Of a DNA stretch of 64,000 bases, positions 9,354 to 17,648 are shown one piece after another; positions within the stretch are counted from its first letter, which is position 1, and the number at the start of each line of letters is the position of its first letter. The stretch comes from Candidatus Methylacidithermus pantelleriae (lineage in GTDB: Bacteria; Verrucomicrobiota; Verrucomicrobiia; Methylacidiphilales; Methylacidiphilaceae). Below the pieces are notes generated by a model, which worked only from the letters and a program-made list of their open reading frames with translations, did not search any database and was not told the origin of the DNA. The stretch lies in contig NZ_CAJNOB010000070.1 of NCBI RefSeq assembly GCF_905250085.1, positions 16,869-80,868 on the forward strand, in the 5' to 3' direction. The position numbers were made by a program, and so were the translations under genes.

Positions 9354-9824
9354 ATGAGACAAGGATCACTCACTTGCTTCAATCTCGTTGTGTTTCTTAT
9401 GGCTACGATTCTTCTTCAGATAGGCGACCCTCCAACTTTACAGGCACATTGCCATGGGGATTCGATTGGTGACATCATTAACTGTAACGGGGGACAAGCC
9501 GATCTCTCCCATGTTCGCACGACCCATTATGGGTACCCAGGTGATAAAGATAATGGGTTACGAGCCCATGGAGATGAACCTCTGCAACGGGGGGATATTG
9601 CACTGGGCGCCTGCATTCGAGATGCCCTAGGAGCTAAATTCGGCGATCAAATTTGCGTTCGGTTTTCTGATGGCAGCATGCATACGTTTGCCTATCATGA
9701 TACTCCGGGTTTCGCAGATCGCATCGACATTTACGATCCAGACAAAACCTACGGGGATCAGGGCTACACTAGCGTTTCAAAATGCTCTGCTGGTGGAGGT
9801 GGCCTATTAGGAGCAAATGGGTGA
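9354..9824 (+). CDS. Small secreted Cys-containing protein
   Basis: The ATG at 9354 is chosen because GGAGG lies eight bases upstream; ATGs at 9336 and 9339 would absorb that site. The ~156-aa product has a signal peptide (LVVFLMATILLQIG) and six Cys residues, five of them in the probable mature part. Its centre (GDIALGACIRDALGAKFGDQ, then RFSDGSMHTFAYHDT, then RIDIYDP) resembles the strand pattern of double-psi beta-barrel domains (RlpA or 3D-type), which bind or cleave cell-wall glycans. That resemblance is by eye and weak. If correct it could open the peptidoglycan for the T4SS-like apparatus. Confidence 0.65.
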   Translation: MRQGSLTCFNLVVFLMATILLQIGDPPTLQAHCHGDSIGDIINCNGGQADLSHVRTTHYGYPGDKDNGLRAHGDEPLQRGDIALGACIRDALGAKFGDQICVRFSDGSMHTFAYHDTPGFADRIDIYDPDKTYGDQGYTSVSKCSAGGGGLLGANG

Positions 9825-9929
9825 AGGTGAGTTTTGTTCCGAAAAAATAGGAGGGAAGGGCAAGCCTTTGATGAAAAGGTCAGGGGAGGGATAAAGAGCG
9901 TGTCATCAACGTTAAAGAATCCAATTCCG

Positions 9930-10478
9930 ATGAAAAAAAGAATCTTTATCGCCATAGAACTCACGCTTTTCCTTTTTTCTTTTAGTGCAGCCTGGGCCAG
10001 CGGCCCGGAAGCTTCGCGTCCGCCGCTGTCTCCTGACGCTCTTTTAAAGCTGGACCCTTACTTTCCTGACAATGGGACTGAGCTTGGCCCTGCGGAGATG
10101 CAGGAACTTGGGATCCATCTTCCGAACGGAGCTAAAGCGTATTACATCTTGGTGCCTTTCATTCCGGAGCCAGATGGTTTCACGGTCATTGTTCCTAAAC
10201 GGGTACGCATTCGATATCACCGCGAAGGCTGGGAATGGCGGGGAAAAACCCAATGGATCGCGGGGGGGTCCGTGCCGTACGTCTATTGGGAGTTGCCGGA
10301 GGGAACTCCCAAAAGTTCCCTTCTTCCCCTTGAGCGAATTCTTTTGGGAGTGAAACTCAAAAGAAGTTGGCTTGAGGGGGATCCGGCCGACGCGTTGTGG
10401 GCCCAAATTGATTCGCTTGTTTCCAAAACCTATCTCGAGTATGCTGCGCAAGTTGGCTCGCTACGGCGGGGCCCTTAA
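9930..10478 (+). CDS. Secreted protein of unknown function
   Basis: Predicted 182-aa protein beginning MKKRIFIAIELTLFLFSFS, a typical signal peptide with likely cleavage after AWA. An in-frame upstream start at 9834 exists, but the signal sequence decides for 9930. The mature protein contains beta-rich stretches (FTVIVPKRVRIRYH, WRGKTQWIAGG, VPYVYWELP) and no Cys. It is in line with other exported proteins downstream of virB4. Family not recognised. Confidence 0.65.
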   Translation: MKKRIFIAIELTLFLFSFSAAWASGPEASRPPLSPDALLKLDPYFPDNGTELGPAEMQELGIHLPNGAKAYYILVPFIPEPDGFTVIVPKRVRIRYHREGWEWRGKTQWIAGGSVPYVYWELPEGTPKSSLLPLERILLGVKLKRSWLEGDPADALWAQIDSLVSKTYLEYAAQVGSLRRGP

Positions 10479-10555
10479 AAGAAACAGGCGCGGAGACTTT
10501 TTATGCAACAAAAGGAAGATTTCCTGTTTTTTGTGACCAGGGCCGATCGTTTTTT

Positions 10556-11341
10556 GTGAAAAATTTCTGGTTTCTCTCTCTCGCCATAACGCTCCTGGTT
10601 CAGTCCAATCGATCCTGCCTTGCTTGGATCGTCTCCGAACGTTTGACCGTGGCTTCTCCTCAGGGCAATTTTCGGTTGGTCCAGGAGTATGAGCCAGGGG
10701 AGCCCTATTCATGCTATCGCACCTGGGTGGAACAAAGTAACGGGTCGCGGTACCTTTTGACCGAAGGAGATCGCCCGGAACATTTGCGTTACGCTGCCAC
10801 CTACTCCATTTCCCCCGATGAGCAGTGGATCTTCCGCAGCCAGAAGTGGGCGAGCGGAGAAAGCGTGGGATACCTCTACCATCGGGAACCGAAGGATGGG
10901 AAATTTCGTCGCGTTGACGGCCAGTTTGACAAAAGGGCCTGGCAGTTTTACCGCGAGCTTGCACCCCGGCGAGGTTGGATTCTCCCGAACTTTCATAAGA
11001 CCATCTATGTAGAACGGGATGCGTGGTCAAAGCCTGGGATTTTACGTTTTCACCTTTTTGGCGCTAGGGACCTTGGTTCGAACTCCGTCGAACAAGAAGT
11101 AACCTTGTGCTACGAGCTAGCCAATGGAAAGTTCGTGGAATGTGAGGCCTCTAAACCCTCGACTCAGCCAGAGGCCCAATTGCCGTCACAATCCCATCTG
11201 GCTAATCCTAATGAACCACCGTCGGAGAACTATCGTCCATGGAACCAGGAGCCGCCTCCCTTTGCCGCGCCCCCGCCGCCTGCGTCAGAGAATGGGCCAC
11301 CGGAATCTGGCTCTTCCGCTGAACCGAGCTCTCCACCGTAG
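10556..11341 (+). CDS. Secreted protein with Pro-rich tail, unknown function
   Basis: GTG start at 10556 giving 261 aa. The N-terminus is a signal peptide (FWFLSLAITLLVQSNRSCLA). A beta-rich middle (ASPQGNFRLVQEYEP, YAATYSISPDEQWIFRSQKW) suggests a beta-propeller-like or immunoglobulin-like fold. The last ~80 residues are Pro/Ser/Glu-rich and low in complexity, as in cell-surface or wall-spanning linkers. Fifth consecutive exported product after virB4. No family assigned. Confidence 0.65.
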   Translation: MKNFWFLSLAITLLVQSNRSCLAWIVSERLTVASPQGNFRLVQEYEPGEPYSCYRTWVEQSNGSRYLLTEGDRPEHLRYAATYSISPDEQWIFRSQKWASGESVGYLYHREPKDGKFRRVDGQFDKRAWQFYRELAPRRGWILPNFHKTIYVERDAWSKPGILRFHLFGARDLGSNSVEQEVTLCYELANGKFVECEASKPSTQPEAQLPSQSHLANPNEPPSENYRPWNQEPPPFAAPPPPASENGPPESGSSAEPSSPP

Positions 11342-11385
11342 GAAGCTGGAGGTGTTGTTTACACGTGGCTGTCTTTCGAAAGTCG

Positions 11386-11445
11386 TTAAGGAAGCCATTC
11401 CGAAAAGCCTTGGCTTTCGGTGGTACTTGGCTTTCCTTTCCTTAA
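11386..11445. repeat. Nested inverted repeat downstream of the secreted-protein genes
   Basis: TTAAGGAA (11386-11393) pairs with TTCCTTAA (11438-11445). Inside it a second hairpin, CCGAAAAGCC with GGCTTTCGG (11400-11420), has a very short loop. No T-tract follows, so this is not a standard intrinsic terminator. It could stabilise the 3' end of the transcript or be a remnant of a mobile-element end. Confidence 0.45.
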
Positions 11446-12219
11446 GGCATTTGTCGGTTTTGAAGCCTTGGCGCATATAGTTTTTCGCCACGCTCGTAGG
11501 AACCAGCAGTGACGAGCCAAAACCGAAAGATCGCGGCTTTTGACAGCTCGACTCGGAGAAAATTTCCGGCACTATGCCGCCACGAAAACATTTGGGAGGT
11601 AATTTTCCAAATTAGGGGACCTGGAATGACTCAACGAGAAAAGCGTTTTTTTTCTTCGCCCATAGCCTAAGCATCGCAATAGAAACTTTTTCGCCTCGGG
11701 TCTTGGTTTTATCCTCGAAGGGAACCAATCATCGCCTCGCGCAGCCCCATAAGCACAAAAGTTAGTGAGACCACAGGGTAGCTTTGGACTTGAGCAAAGA
11801 CCGAAGGGGAGGGGGGCCGGCTCTTTGGTTCGAACGAAACGCGACAAGGAGAGAGAGCGGGCAGACTGCCGATAAGTCGAGAACCAGGTCTTGCGCCTTC
11901 CGAAATGCGATAAGCTGGCGCTCCCTACGAAAAATGGTCAGCACGCGAAATATACGGGGTGGGAGTCGAGCCCAGTTGTAGTCGTTTATTACGCAATTTC
12001 GATTGGAACAAGGACAAGCTAAGTAAAAAGGGAATTCGGGCAGTAACAAAGTGTACGGCTTCCCGCTAAGGGGTTCTCGGTCGGCTCATTTTCGGTGATT
12101 GCGTCGTAAGTCATTGAGACGCAAGACCTTCAATGGGCCATTGGAACTCCATGTTCTGCTTTTTTACGATCTTGGGGTTGACCACGGCTTTCGGCCAAGG
12201 ATCCGGACGGTGGAAAGGA
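11446..12219. other. Intergenic region, nothing convincing
   Basis: About 0.8 kb without an open frame that has a plausible start or product. It lies between the secreted-protein genes and a decayed transposase. It may include older decayed mobile DNA, but no part can be identified by eye. Confidence 0.4.
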
Positions 12220-12769
12220 TTTAGTAGTGGGTCTGGGAGTTGCCGGCGGTAACTTGCCCAGCGTGTTTCGTTGTCGCATGATAGCTGGACGGTGTGGAGC
12301 GTCCGGAGGGCAGCCTAGACTTGTTTTGGGAAAAAAGGAAGCTTCGCCGCTTAAAGTTTCTTCCGTAGGCGGGTCTCCAGTAGGAGGGCTCAAGCGACCC
12401 AAAGAGACGTGCGCTAGGGACTCGTTGCGGATCGTGATGGGAGATAGGGCAGAGTTTTTCGCCCATCTTTAGAGCTTGCGGAAAGCTCTTTCCACCTCGG
12501 AGAGTCTCTTGCCGGCTCAGAGGACTTTTCTCGGGGAGAAGCCCCTTTTTTGCTTGCGTTAGAATCAGATACTTCCCCTCCAGCAATTTTTTCCGTCGCC
12601 TGGGCTCTTCCGAGACTCGGAGCCTGCCTTTGCTCTAGGCTCAAACGAAAGAAAGTACCGATGGCCACGATGCGACGAAAAAATCTGGCTGACCGAACGG
12701 CCGATCTTTCCCGATCCTCTAGCTCTCGTTCTCCTTGTTCCATGCGCTGGACTCGGCCTGTCGTTTTTC
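12220..12769 (-). pseudogene. Decayed IS1634-type (IS4 superfamily) transposase, C-terminal part
   Basis: Minus-strand fragments match the transposase at 33570-35237: LLEGKYLILT corresponds to LLEGKYVILT, and the end VTAGNSQTHY corresponds to VTAGNHQARQI. Nucleotides match too: the segment around 12474-12515 (gagcttgcggaaagctcttt, then ccacctcggagagt) is nearly identical to 33853-33890. Several frameshifts break the frame. The N-terminal half is missing; fabH ends at the same place. This is a dead copy of an element family that occurs again in the window. Confidence 0.75.
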
Positions 12770-13792
12770 CTACCACTCCAGCACAATACCGGCCCAGGTT
12801 AGGCCAGCGCCGAAGGCCACGAGGAGTAGAAGATCACCGCTTCGGATTCTTCCGCTGTGCGAGGCTTCATGTAACGCGATTGGGATGCACGCAGCTGAGG
12901 TATTGCCATAGCGCTCAACATGGACATGGAAGGCATCCAAAGGAAGCTCTAATCGCTGGGCGAGCGCTTCAATGATGCGAATATTAGCTTGGTGAGGGAA
13001 AATACAGGAAAGATCACTAGGTCGGATCCCTGCTTTCTTTAAGCATAGCTTAGCACATCGATCCATGGCTTCAATGGCCTGACGGAAGACTTTCCGGCCG
13101 TCCATTCGAATATAATGGAGCTTTTGATGGATATTATCGGGTCGTAAGGGCAGCCGTGCGCCGCCTCCCGGAACCGTTAAAAGGTCTCCCAATGAGCCAT
13201 CAGCTCCCAATTCAAAGGAGAGAATCCCACGCTTCCCTTTACAATGCCGCATGATGACAGCCCCGGCTCCGTCTCCAAAAAGGACGCACGTATTGCGGTC
13301 TTCCCAATCCAGTATGGTGGAAAGTTTTTCTGTTCCCACCACCAGGATGGTCTCGTAGGCTCCCGTAGCGATGCACTGGCCTGCTAAGAACATGGCATAC
13401 AGAAAACCGGAGCAAGCTGCCTGGATATCAAAAGCGGGGATATGCCGGGCACCAAGTTCGCGCTGGATGTGACAGGCTGTAGAAGGGAAGACGGTGTCCG
13501 GTGTGGTGGTGGCTACCAAAAGAAGATCGATATCTGTAGGGAGGAGCTGAGCTTCCCGCAAGGCCATTTCGGCGGCTCGTGCCCCCATGAAGGAGGGGGT
13601 TTCTTTGTCAGAAGCGATTCTTCGCTCCCGGATTCCTGTACGAGAACGAATCCATTCATCCGTTGTGTCCACCATCTTCTCAAGCTCGTGATTCGAAAGC
13701 ACCCGAGTGGGCAAGTAAAGCCCAGTGCTGATCACAGAAGCGCTACGAGGCAGGGGAGAGCACATCGAGCCTAGGTCCATGTCCTTGTTCAT
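12770..13792 (-). CDS. fabH: 3-oxoacyl-[ACP] synthase III (FabH)
   Basis: FabH condenses acetyl-CoA (or another acyl-CoA) with malonyl-ACP and starts fatty acid synthesis in the cytoplasm. The 340-aa product has the catalytic triad of the thiolase-fold KAS III enzymes: Cys127 in DIQAACSGF, His267 in FPHQAN and Asn297 in YGNTSAA. The N-terminal signature TTDEWIRSRTGIRERR is also clear. The start at 13792 overlaps the 3' end of plsX by 50 bp; an ATG five codons in is an alternative. Last gene of the yceD-rpmF-plsX-fabH operon, a common bacterial arrangement that ties phospholipid and fatty acid synthesis. Confidence 0.96.
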   Translation of the reverse strand: MNKDMDLGSMCSPLPRSASVISTGLYLPTRVLSNHELEKMVDTTDEWIRSRTGIRERRIASDKETPSFMGARAAEMALREAQLLPTDIDLLLVATTTPDTVFPSTACHIQRELGARHIPAFDIQAACSGFLYAMFLAGQCIATGAYETILVVGTEKLSTILDWEDRNTCVLFGDGAGAVIMRHCKGKRGILSFELGADGSLGDLLTVPGGGARLPLRPDNIHQKLHYIRMDGRKVFRQAIEAMDRCAKLCLKKAGIRPSDLSCIFPHQANIRIIEALAQRLELPLDAFHVHVERYGNTSAACIPIALHEASHSGRIRSGDLLLLVAFGAGLTWAGIVLEW

Positions 13793-14789
13793 GATATTTG
13801 CGCACTTCCTCCACGATTACTCCGTTGACGTTTGCTTTGACGCTGTCGCGAGCCACACGAAGCGCATTTTTGATGGCCTTCGGCGAGGAAGCGCCGTGAG
13901 CAATAATGCAGGTACCATTTACCCCCAAAAGCAGCGCACCTCCGTATTCATCCGGATCCGTTTTGCGGCGGATCGTCCGAAACGCGCCCAGTGCCAAAAA
14001 CGCCCCCATTTTTCGTACAACATTCCTCTTTAACTCGCGCTTGAGCCAGTCCATGACAGCCCGTGCTGCAGCTTCCGCCGTCTTCAACACCACATTTCCC
14101 ACAAATCCGTCACATACCACAACGTCCACCGGTCGTTGGAATAAGTCTCTTCCTTCAATGTTTCCCACAAAGTTTAGGGAGCTCCTGGTCAAAAGCTTGA
14201 AAGCTTCTCGGGTGAGCTCGTTGCCTTTGAGATCTTCTGTACCGATGCTCAAAAGAGCGACACGGGGACGCACGATTCCAAGGATTTGTTCTGCGTAAAT
14301 GCTCCCCATAAACGCATAAGCCACAAGCTCGGCTGGTTCCGCATCGACGTTGGCTCCTGAGTCGATAAGAACAAAGGGGTGTTCCTCAGCCGGAATCACA
14401 CTGGCAATCCCCGGTCGATCGATGCCTGGCAGCGTTCGAAGCTTGATGGTTGCTGCGGCAACTGTTGCACCTGTGTGACCTGCAGAGACAAGGGCAGAGG
14501 CCGCCCCGTTTTTTACCAGCTCGACGCATCGACTAATGGACGAGTCCTTTTTCCGGCGCACGCTTTCAATCCCACTTTCTCCCATCGCCACCACTTGAGA
14601 TGTATGGACCACCTGGACCCGATCTTGCCATGGAGCAAGGGAATGACGATGGAGTTCCCGTTCCAGACACGTCTGGTCGCCCACAAGCAAAAGCTCAAGA
14701 TCGGGAAATTCTTGAAGGGCTAAAACTGCGCCTGCCACGGGCGAGGAGGGAGCATAATCTCCTCCCATCGCGTCGAGCGCAATTTTCAT
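13743..14789 (-). CDS. plsX: Phosphate acyltransferase PlsX
   Basis: PlsX converts acyl-ACP and phosphate to acyl-phosphate, the donor for PlsY in phosphatidic acid synthesis; it acts at the cytoplasmic face of the membrane. The 348-aa length is typical. The N-terminus MKIALDAMGGDYAPSSPVAG is diagnostic, and GAFLALGAFRTIRRKTDPDEYGG and LLGVNGTCIIAHGAS match conserved PlsX segments. It lies between rpmF and fabH with overlap into fabH, indicating one transcript. Confidence 0.96.
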   Translation of the reverse strand: MKIALDAMGGDYAPSSPVAGAVLALQEFPDLELLLVGDQTCLERELHRHSLAPWQDRVQVVHTSQVVAMGESGIESVRRKKDSSISRCVELVKNGAASALVSAGHTGATVAAATIKLRTLPGIDRPGIASVIPAEEHPFVLIDSGANVDAEPAELVAYAFMGSIYAEQILGIVRPRVALLSIGTEDLKGNELTREAFKLLTRSSLNFVGNIEGRDLFQRPVDVVVCDGFVGNVVLKTAEAAARAVMDWLKRELKRNVVRKMGAFLALGAFRTIRRKTDPDEYGGALLLGVNGTCIIAHGASSPKAIKNALRVARDSVKANVNGVIVEEVRKYHEQGHGPRLDVLSPAS

Positions 14790-14812
14790 GAGCCTTCCTT
14801 CCGGAAGGAAGC

Positions 14813-14998
14813 CTACTCTTCAGCTTCTTTCGTGAGAACCTGGCGACCTCGATAACGACCCGTTGCGGGATCTACCGAGTGGGGGAGGTGAACGTTTCCG
14901 GTCTCAGGATCGACAAAAAGACCCGGAGGTTTCCAGCGATTGGCAGCGCGTCGTGAACGCCGTCTTGACTTAGATGTAATACGCTTCGGTACTCCCAC
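14813..14998 (-). CDS. rpmF: 50S ribosomal protein L32
   Basis: L32 is a small zinc-ribbon or Cys-free protein of the large ribosomal subunit. The product of 61 aa begins MGVPKRITSKSRRRSRRAAN, matching the conserved VPKRKTSKSRR N-terminus of L32. The GTG at 14998 is chosen by this homology; a longer upstream frame overlaps yceD and is not credible. The Cys pairs of zinc-binding L32 are absent (LFVDPETGNVHLPH), so this is the zinc-free form. It lies five bases after the yceD stop, as in most bacteria. Confidence 0.93.
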   Translation of the reverse strand: MGVPKRITSKSRRRSRRAANRWKPPGLFVDPETGNVHLPHSVDPATGRYRGRQVLTKEAEE

Positions 14999-15002
14999 AG
15001 CC

Positions 15003-15440
15003 TTATTCCTTAAGCTGGTCCAACGCCTTCCAAACGTCCTGTCCATGTACAGGCTCCGCCGGTGGAGCCTGCCTCTCCTCCCACTCACAGACCTGACCCG
15101 GCGGACAGGTAGCAACGATCGGTAACGCAAGCAGTATGTCCTCCCGAATCGCCGGAGTCAAGTCAATCCATTCATCCAGAGGCTCTTGGAACCGAACCAG
15201 AAACCCGTTTACGTGGATAGGCCAGTCGATCCAGGCGCAGCACCGTCCACACTGGAGTCGAACGGTTGTCTGGAGTGTACCACTGACCAAAAGCTCCTCT
15301 TCCGTCCGCTGGGCTACCAACCGCGTTACAATAGGTGCTTCTGCTTGTGCGAATTCCTCCTCCAATTCCAAAATTTCCGCCGGAAGAACGCCCTCCAAGG
15401 GAAGGGGATCTGCGCCAAGATCGGGTGTGTGAAGAATCAT
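15003..15440 (-). CDS. yceD: YceD/DUF177 family protein
   Basis: A 145-aa acidic protein of the DUF177 family, encoded upstream of rpmF in most bacteria and linked to 23S rRNA accumulation or ribosome assembly. The conserved core LQTTVRLQCGRCCAWIDWP holds the CxRC motif; the acidic stretch LDEWIDLTPAIREDILLALP and the C-terminal CPPGQVCEW are also typical. The start codon at 15440 is the last base of a palindrome that resembles a NrdR box. First gene of the operon with rpmF, plsX and fabH. Confidence 0.9.
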   Translation of the reverse strand: MILHTPDLGADPLPLEGVLPAEILELEEEFAQAEAPIVTRLVAQRTEEELLVSGTLQTTVRLQCGRCCAWIDWPIHVNGFLVRFQEPLDEWIDLTPAIREDILLALPIVATCPPGQVCEWEERQAPPAEPVHGQDVWKALDQLKE

Positions 15441-15454
15441 ACAATATATTGTTC
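15439..15454. promoter_or_regulatory. NrdR-box-like palindrome between yceD and nrdR
   Basis: ATACAATATATTGTTC contains the perfect 12-bp palindrome ACAATATATTGT (15441-15452). The published NrdR-box consensus is acaCwAtATaTwGtgt, and this site agrees at about 13 of 16 positions. It overlaps the yceD start codon and lies about 90 bp before nrdR. NrdR boxes usually occur as a pair one or more helical turns apart, and I see no second copy here. An AT-rich promoter element that happens to be palindromic is the alternative. Confidence 0.5.
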
Positions 15455-15542
15455 CAAGCCTTCTGTCTTGACAAGGCTAAAGCCTTGCTGGCTATCCAAG
15501 GGATTGATGCTTCCTGGAAGGCGCACTACTATTCCTTGAGTT

Positions 15543-16109
15543 ATGCGATGCCCCAACTGCGGGGGAATGCGGGATCGGGTCGTGGATACGCGCCCACTCA
15601 AAGGTGGGTCGGTGATCCGGCGCCGGCGCCAGTGTCTTCATTGCCAAAGCCGTTTTACCACCTATGAGGAGATTGAAAGCCTCCCCCTCCAGGTGATCAA
15701 ACGCGACGGGCGAGTCCAGGATTTTGACCGCTCCAAACTTTTAACAGGCATCCAGAAAGCTTGTGAAAAACGTCCGGTCAATCGAGAATCGATGGAAGCC
15801 CTGGCAGACTGGGTAACGGACCAGGCAAGGCGCCGGCATGGTCACAAAATTCCTAGCTCCGTTTTGGGGGAGCTTGTTCTTCGCGGTCTTCGAGTACTGG
15901 ATTTAGTGGCCTACGTTCGCTTTGCTTCGGTATACAAAAAATTTCAGGACATCGGAGACTTTCAAAAACTTTTGCAAGCCCATAACGAACCAGACCAAGG
16001 GGTTCTTTTTGAGCTCGGACCAACTCCGCCTAAGCGAAGGGATTCCAGGCAAGCGGGAGAGTCTGACAAGCTACTTCGCTCCGAAGGGGAGAAGCAGCCG
16101 AGCGCGTAA
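15543..16109 (+). CDS. nrdR: Transcriptional repressor NrdR
   Basis: NrdR represses ribonucleotide reductase genes according to the ATP/dATP state. The 188-aa product starts MRCPNCGG and continues with RRRRQCLHCQSRFTTYEEIE, the zinc ribbon (CPxCG plus CLxC), followed by an ATP-cone domain (residues ~47-140: LQVIKRDGRVQDFDRSKLLTGIQKAC). The tail beyond residue ~150 is longer than in most NrdR proteins (~150-160 aa) and polar. It is divergent from yceD with ~100 bp between them that contains a NrdR-box-like site, which may mean autoregulation. Confidence 0.95.
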   Translation: MRCPNCGGMRDRVVDTRPLKGGSVIRRRRQCLHCQSRFTTYEEIESLPLQVIKRDGRVQDFDRSKLLTGIQKACEKRPVNRESMEALADWVTDQARRRHGHKIPSSVLGELVLRGLRVLDLVAYVRFASVYKKFQDIGDFQKLLQAHNEPDQGVLFELGPTPPKRRDSRQAGESDKLLRSEGEKQPSA

Positions 16110-17013
16110 GATTTCTCCGCGTCATACTTTTCGGCAAGATTCTTCGATCACCAACTCTCTTTCGGCTCCGGTGTAGTCTTTGGTGCTGTAGGAAAGACCA
16201 GCGTCAGACTTTCTTGTGCGAAAAATCGCCGATGATCGGCCTAATTTGCCGTTTCTGCTGTCTGTGCCGCCATTTTCGGCTCTTACGGGCACTGAGCTGC
16301 CTAGGCCTCGCCACCACCCACCGCAGCCTTCCCCGGTGTTTGCAGCAAGTGCCGAGTCGCTCTTGTTTGATCTCGAACGCTACTTGTGCATTAGTAGCCG
16401 CCATCACGCTGTTGGCTCTCGGCGATTTAGCCGTCAAATGGGCTGAAGGTCTCTCGGCCGCGCGTGACGGACGTGAAGTCCCGCTAGGTGGAAGGCGTCA
16501 ATGAAAAAGCTGGGCGGAGAACAGTCAACTACACAAGGCGCCGGGGAACGCTAGAGATTTAGTTCGCACAATATACGTTATATGAATAATCGAGCGGCGC
16601 GGCCAACTTGCCTTCGCACTGTAGTTCTCCCGCTCTCGTTAGCTCCTTCGGCGGCCCAAATGCCGCATTCCGCTCCGCTACTCTTCGAAACAGCCAAACT
16701 CTCTAGCCGCGTTCGCCCAAAATATACCCAATACCCACACCCGCCGTGCGAGAACCTTTGCCGATCGACGCACGCACGTTGGCTAGACGATAAGGCATGG
16801 ATCTTAATTGCTTGCTCCCCACTCAACGTTGAAATTGCAGGCAGAGAGCGGAGCGTGGCAAAAGATCACAGCCCCGGTTTGCCCTCCTTTACTACGCCAG
16901 CAAAAACTCTTTCCCGAGCTAACGTTCCCGTTTTGGACGTGCGCCCGGCGCCTTATCTTGGCAGATTGGATTGGCTTCCCTAGCACAACGAGAACCGTCG
17001 ATCGATGCAAAGG
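16110..17013. other. Intergenic region before glnB, no convincing gene
   Basis: About 0.9 kb with several short open frames on both strands that lack starts and recognisable products. Composition is mixed and suggests decayed DNA. The only feature I can support is the sigma-54-like promoter at its right edge. Confidence 0.4.
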
Positions 17014-17029
17014 TGGCATGGAACGTGCT
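17014..17029 (+). promoter_or_regulatory. Candidate sigma-54 promoter for glnB-glnA
   Basis: TGGCATGGAACGTGCT has the invariant GG and GC dinucleotides separated by ten bases, as the -24/-12 consensus TGGCACG-N4-TTGC requires, with three mismatches at less conserved places. It lies 94 bp upstream of the glnB start, in the correct orientation. Sigma-54 control of glnB/glnA is well known in other bacteria. Confidence 0.5.
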
Positions 17030-17116
17030 TTTTCTTGTTGCATCCACGTGCCGGAGTAGCTTAATCAAAAGCCTTGTTTTGAATATCCGAAGAGCCAGAA
17101 CAACAAAGAGAGGTGA

Positions 17117-17467
<351 letters not shown>

Positions 17468-17648
17468 CAGGGATATCAGTTTTCTTCCCTAGCTGCAGCC
17501 CAATCCTGGTAGGGTTTCAGGATGGGAGGTAACTGGCTTGCCCTAGTCTAAGACGGCCGACCGCTAACAAGATGCGGCGTTTGGCTTTAGCCTAGGAGTC
17601 AAGGAAACAACTGAACCCAACGTCTGGAAAGGAGGAGTTATCATTCTT

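Noticed and set aside
15136..15667. Plus-strand frames across yceD and the yceD-nrdR interval
   Set aside because: They are antisense to yceD or overlap the start of nrdR; both real genes have clear family motifs.
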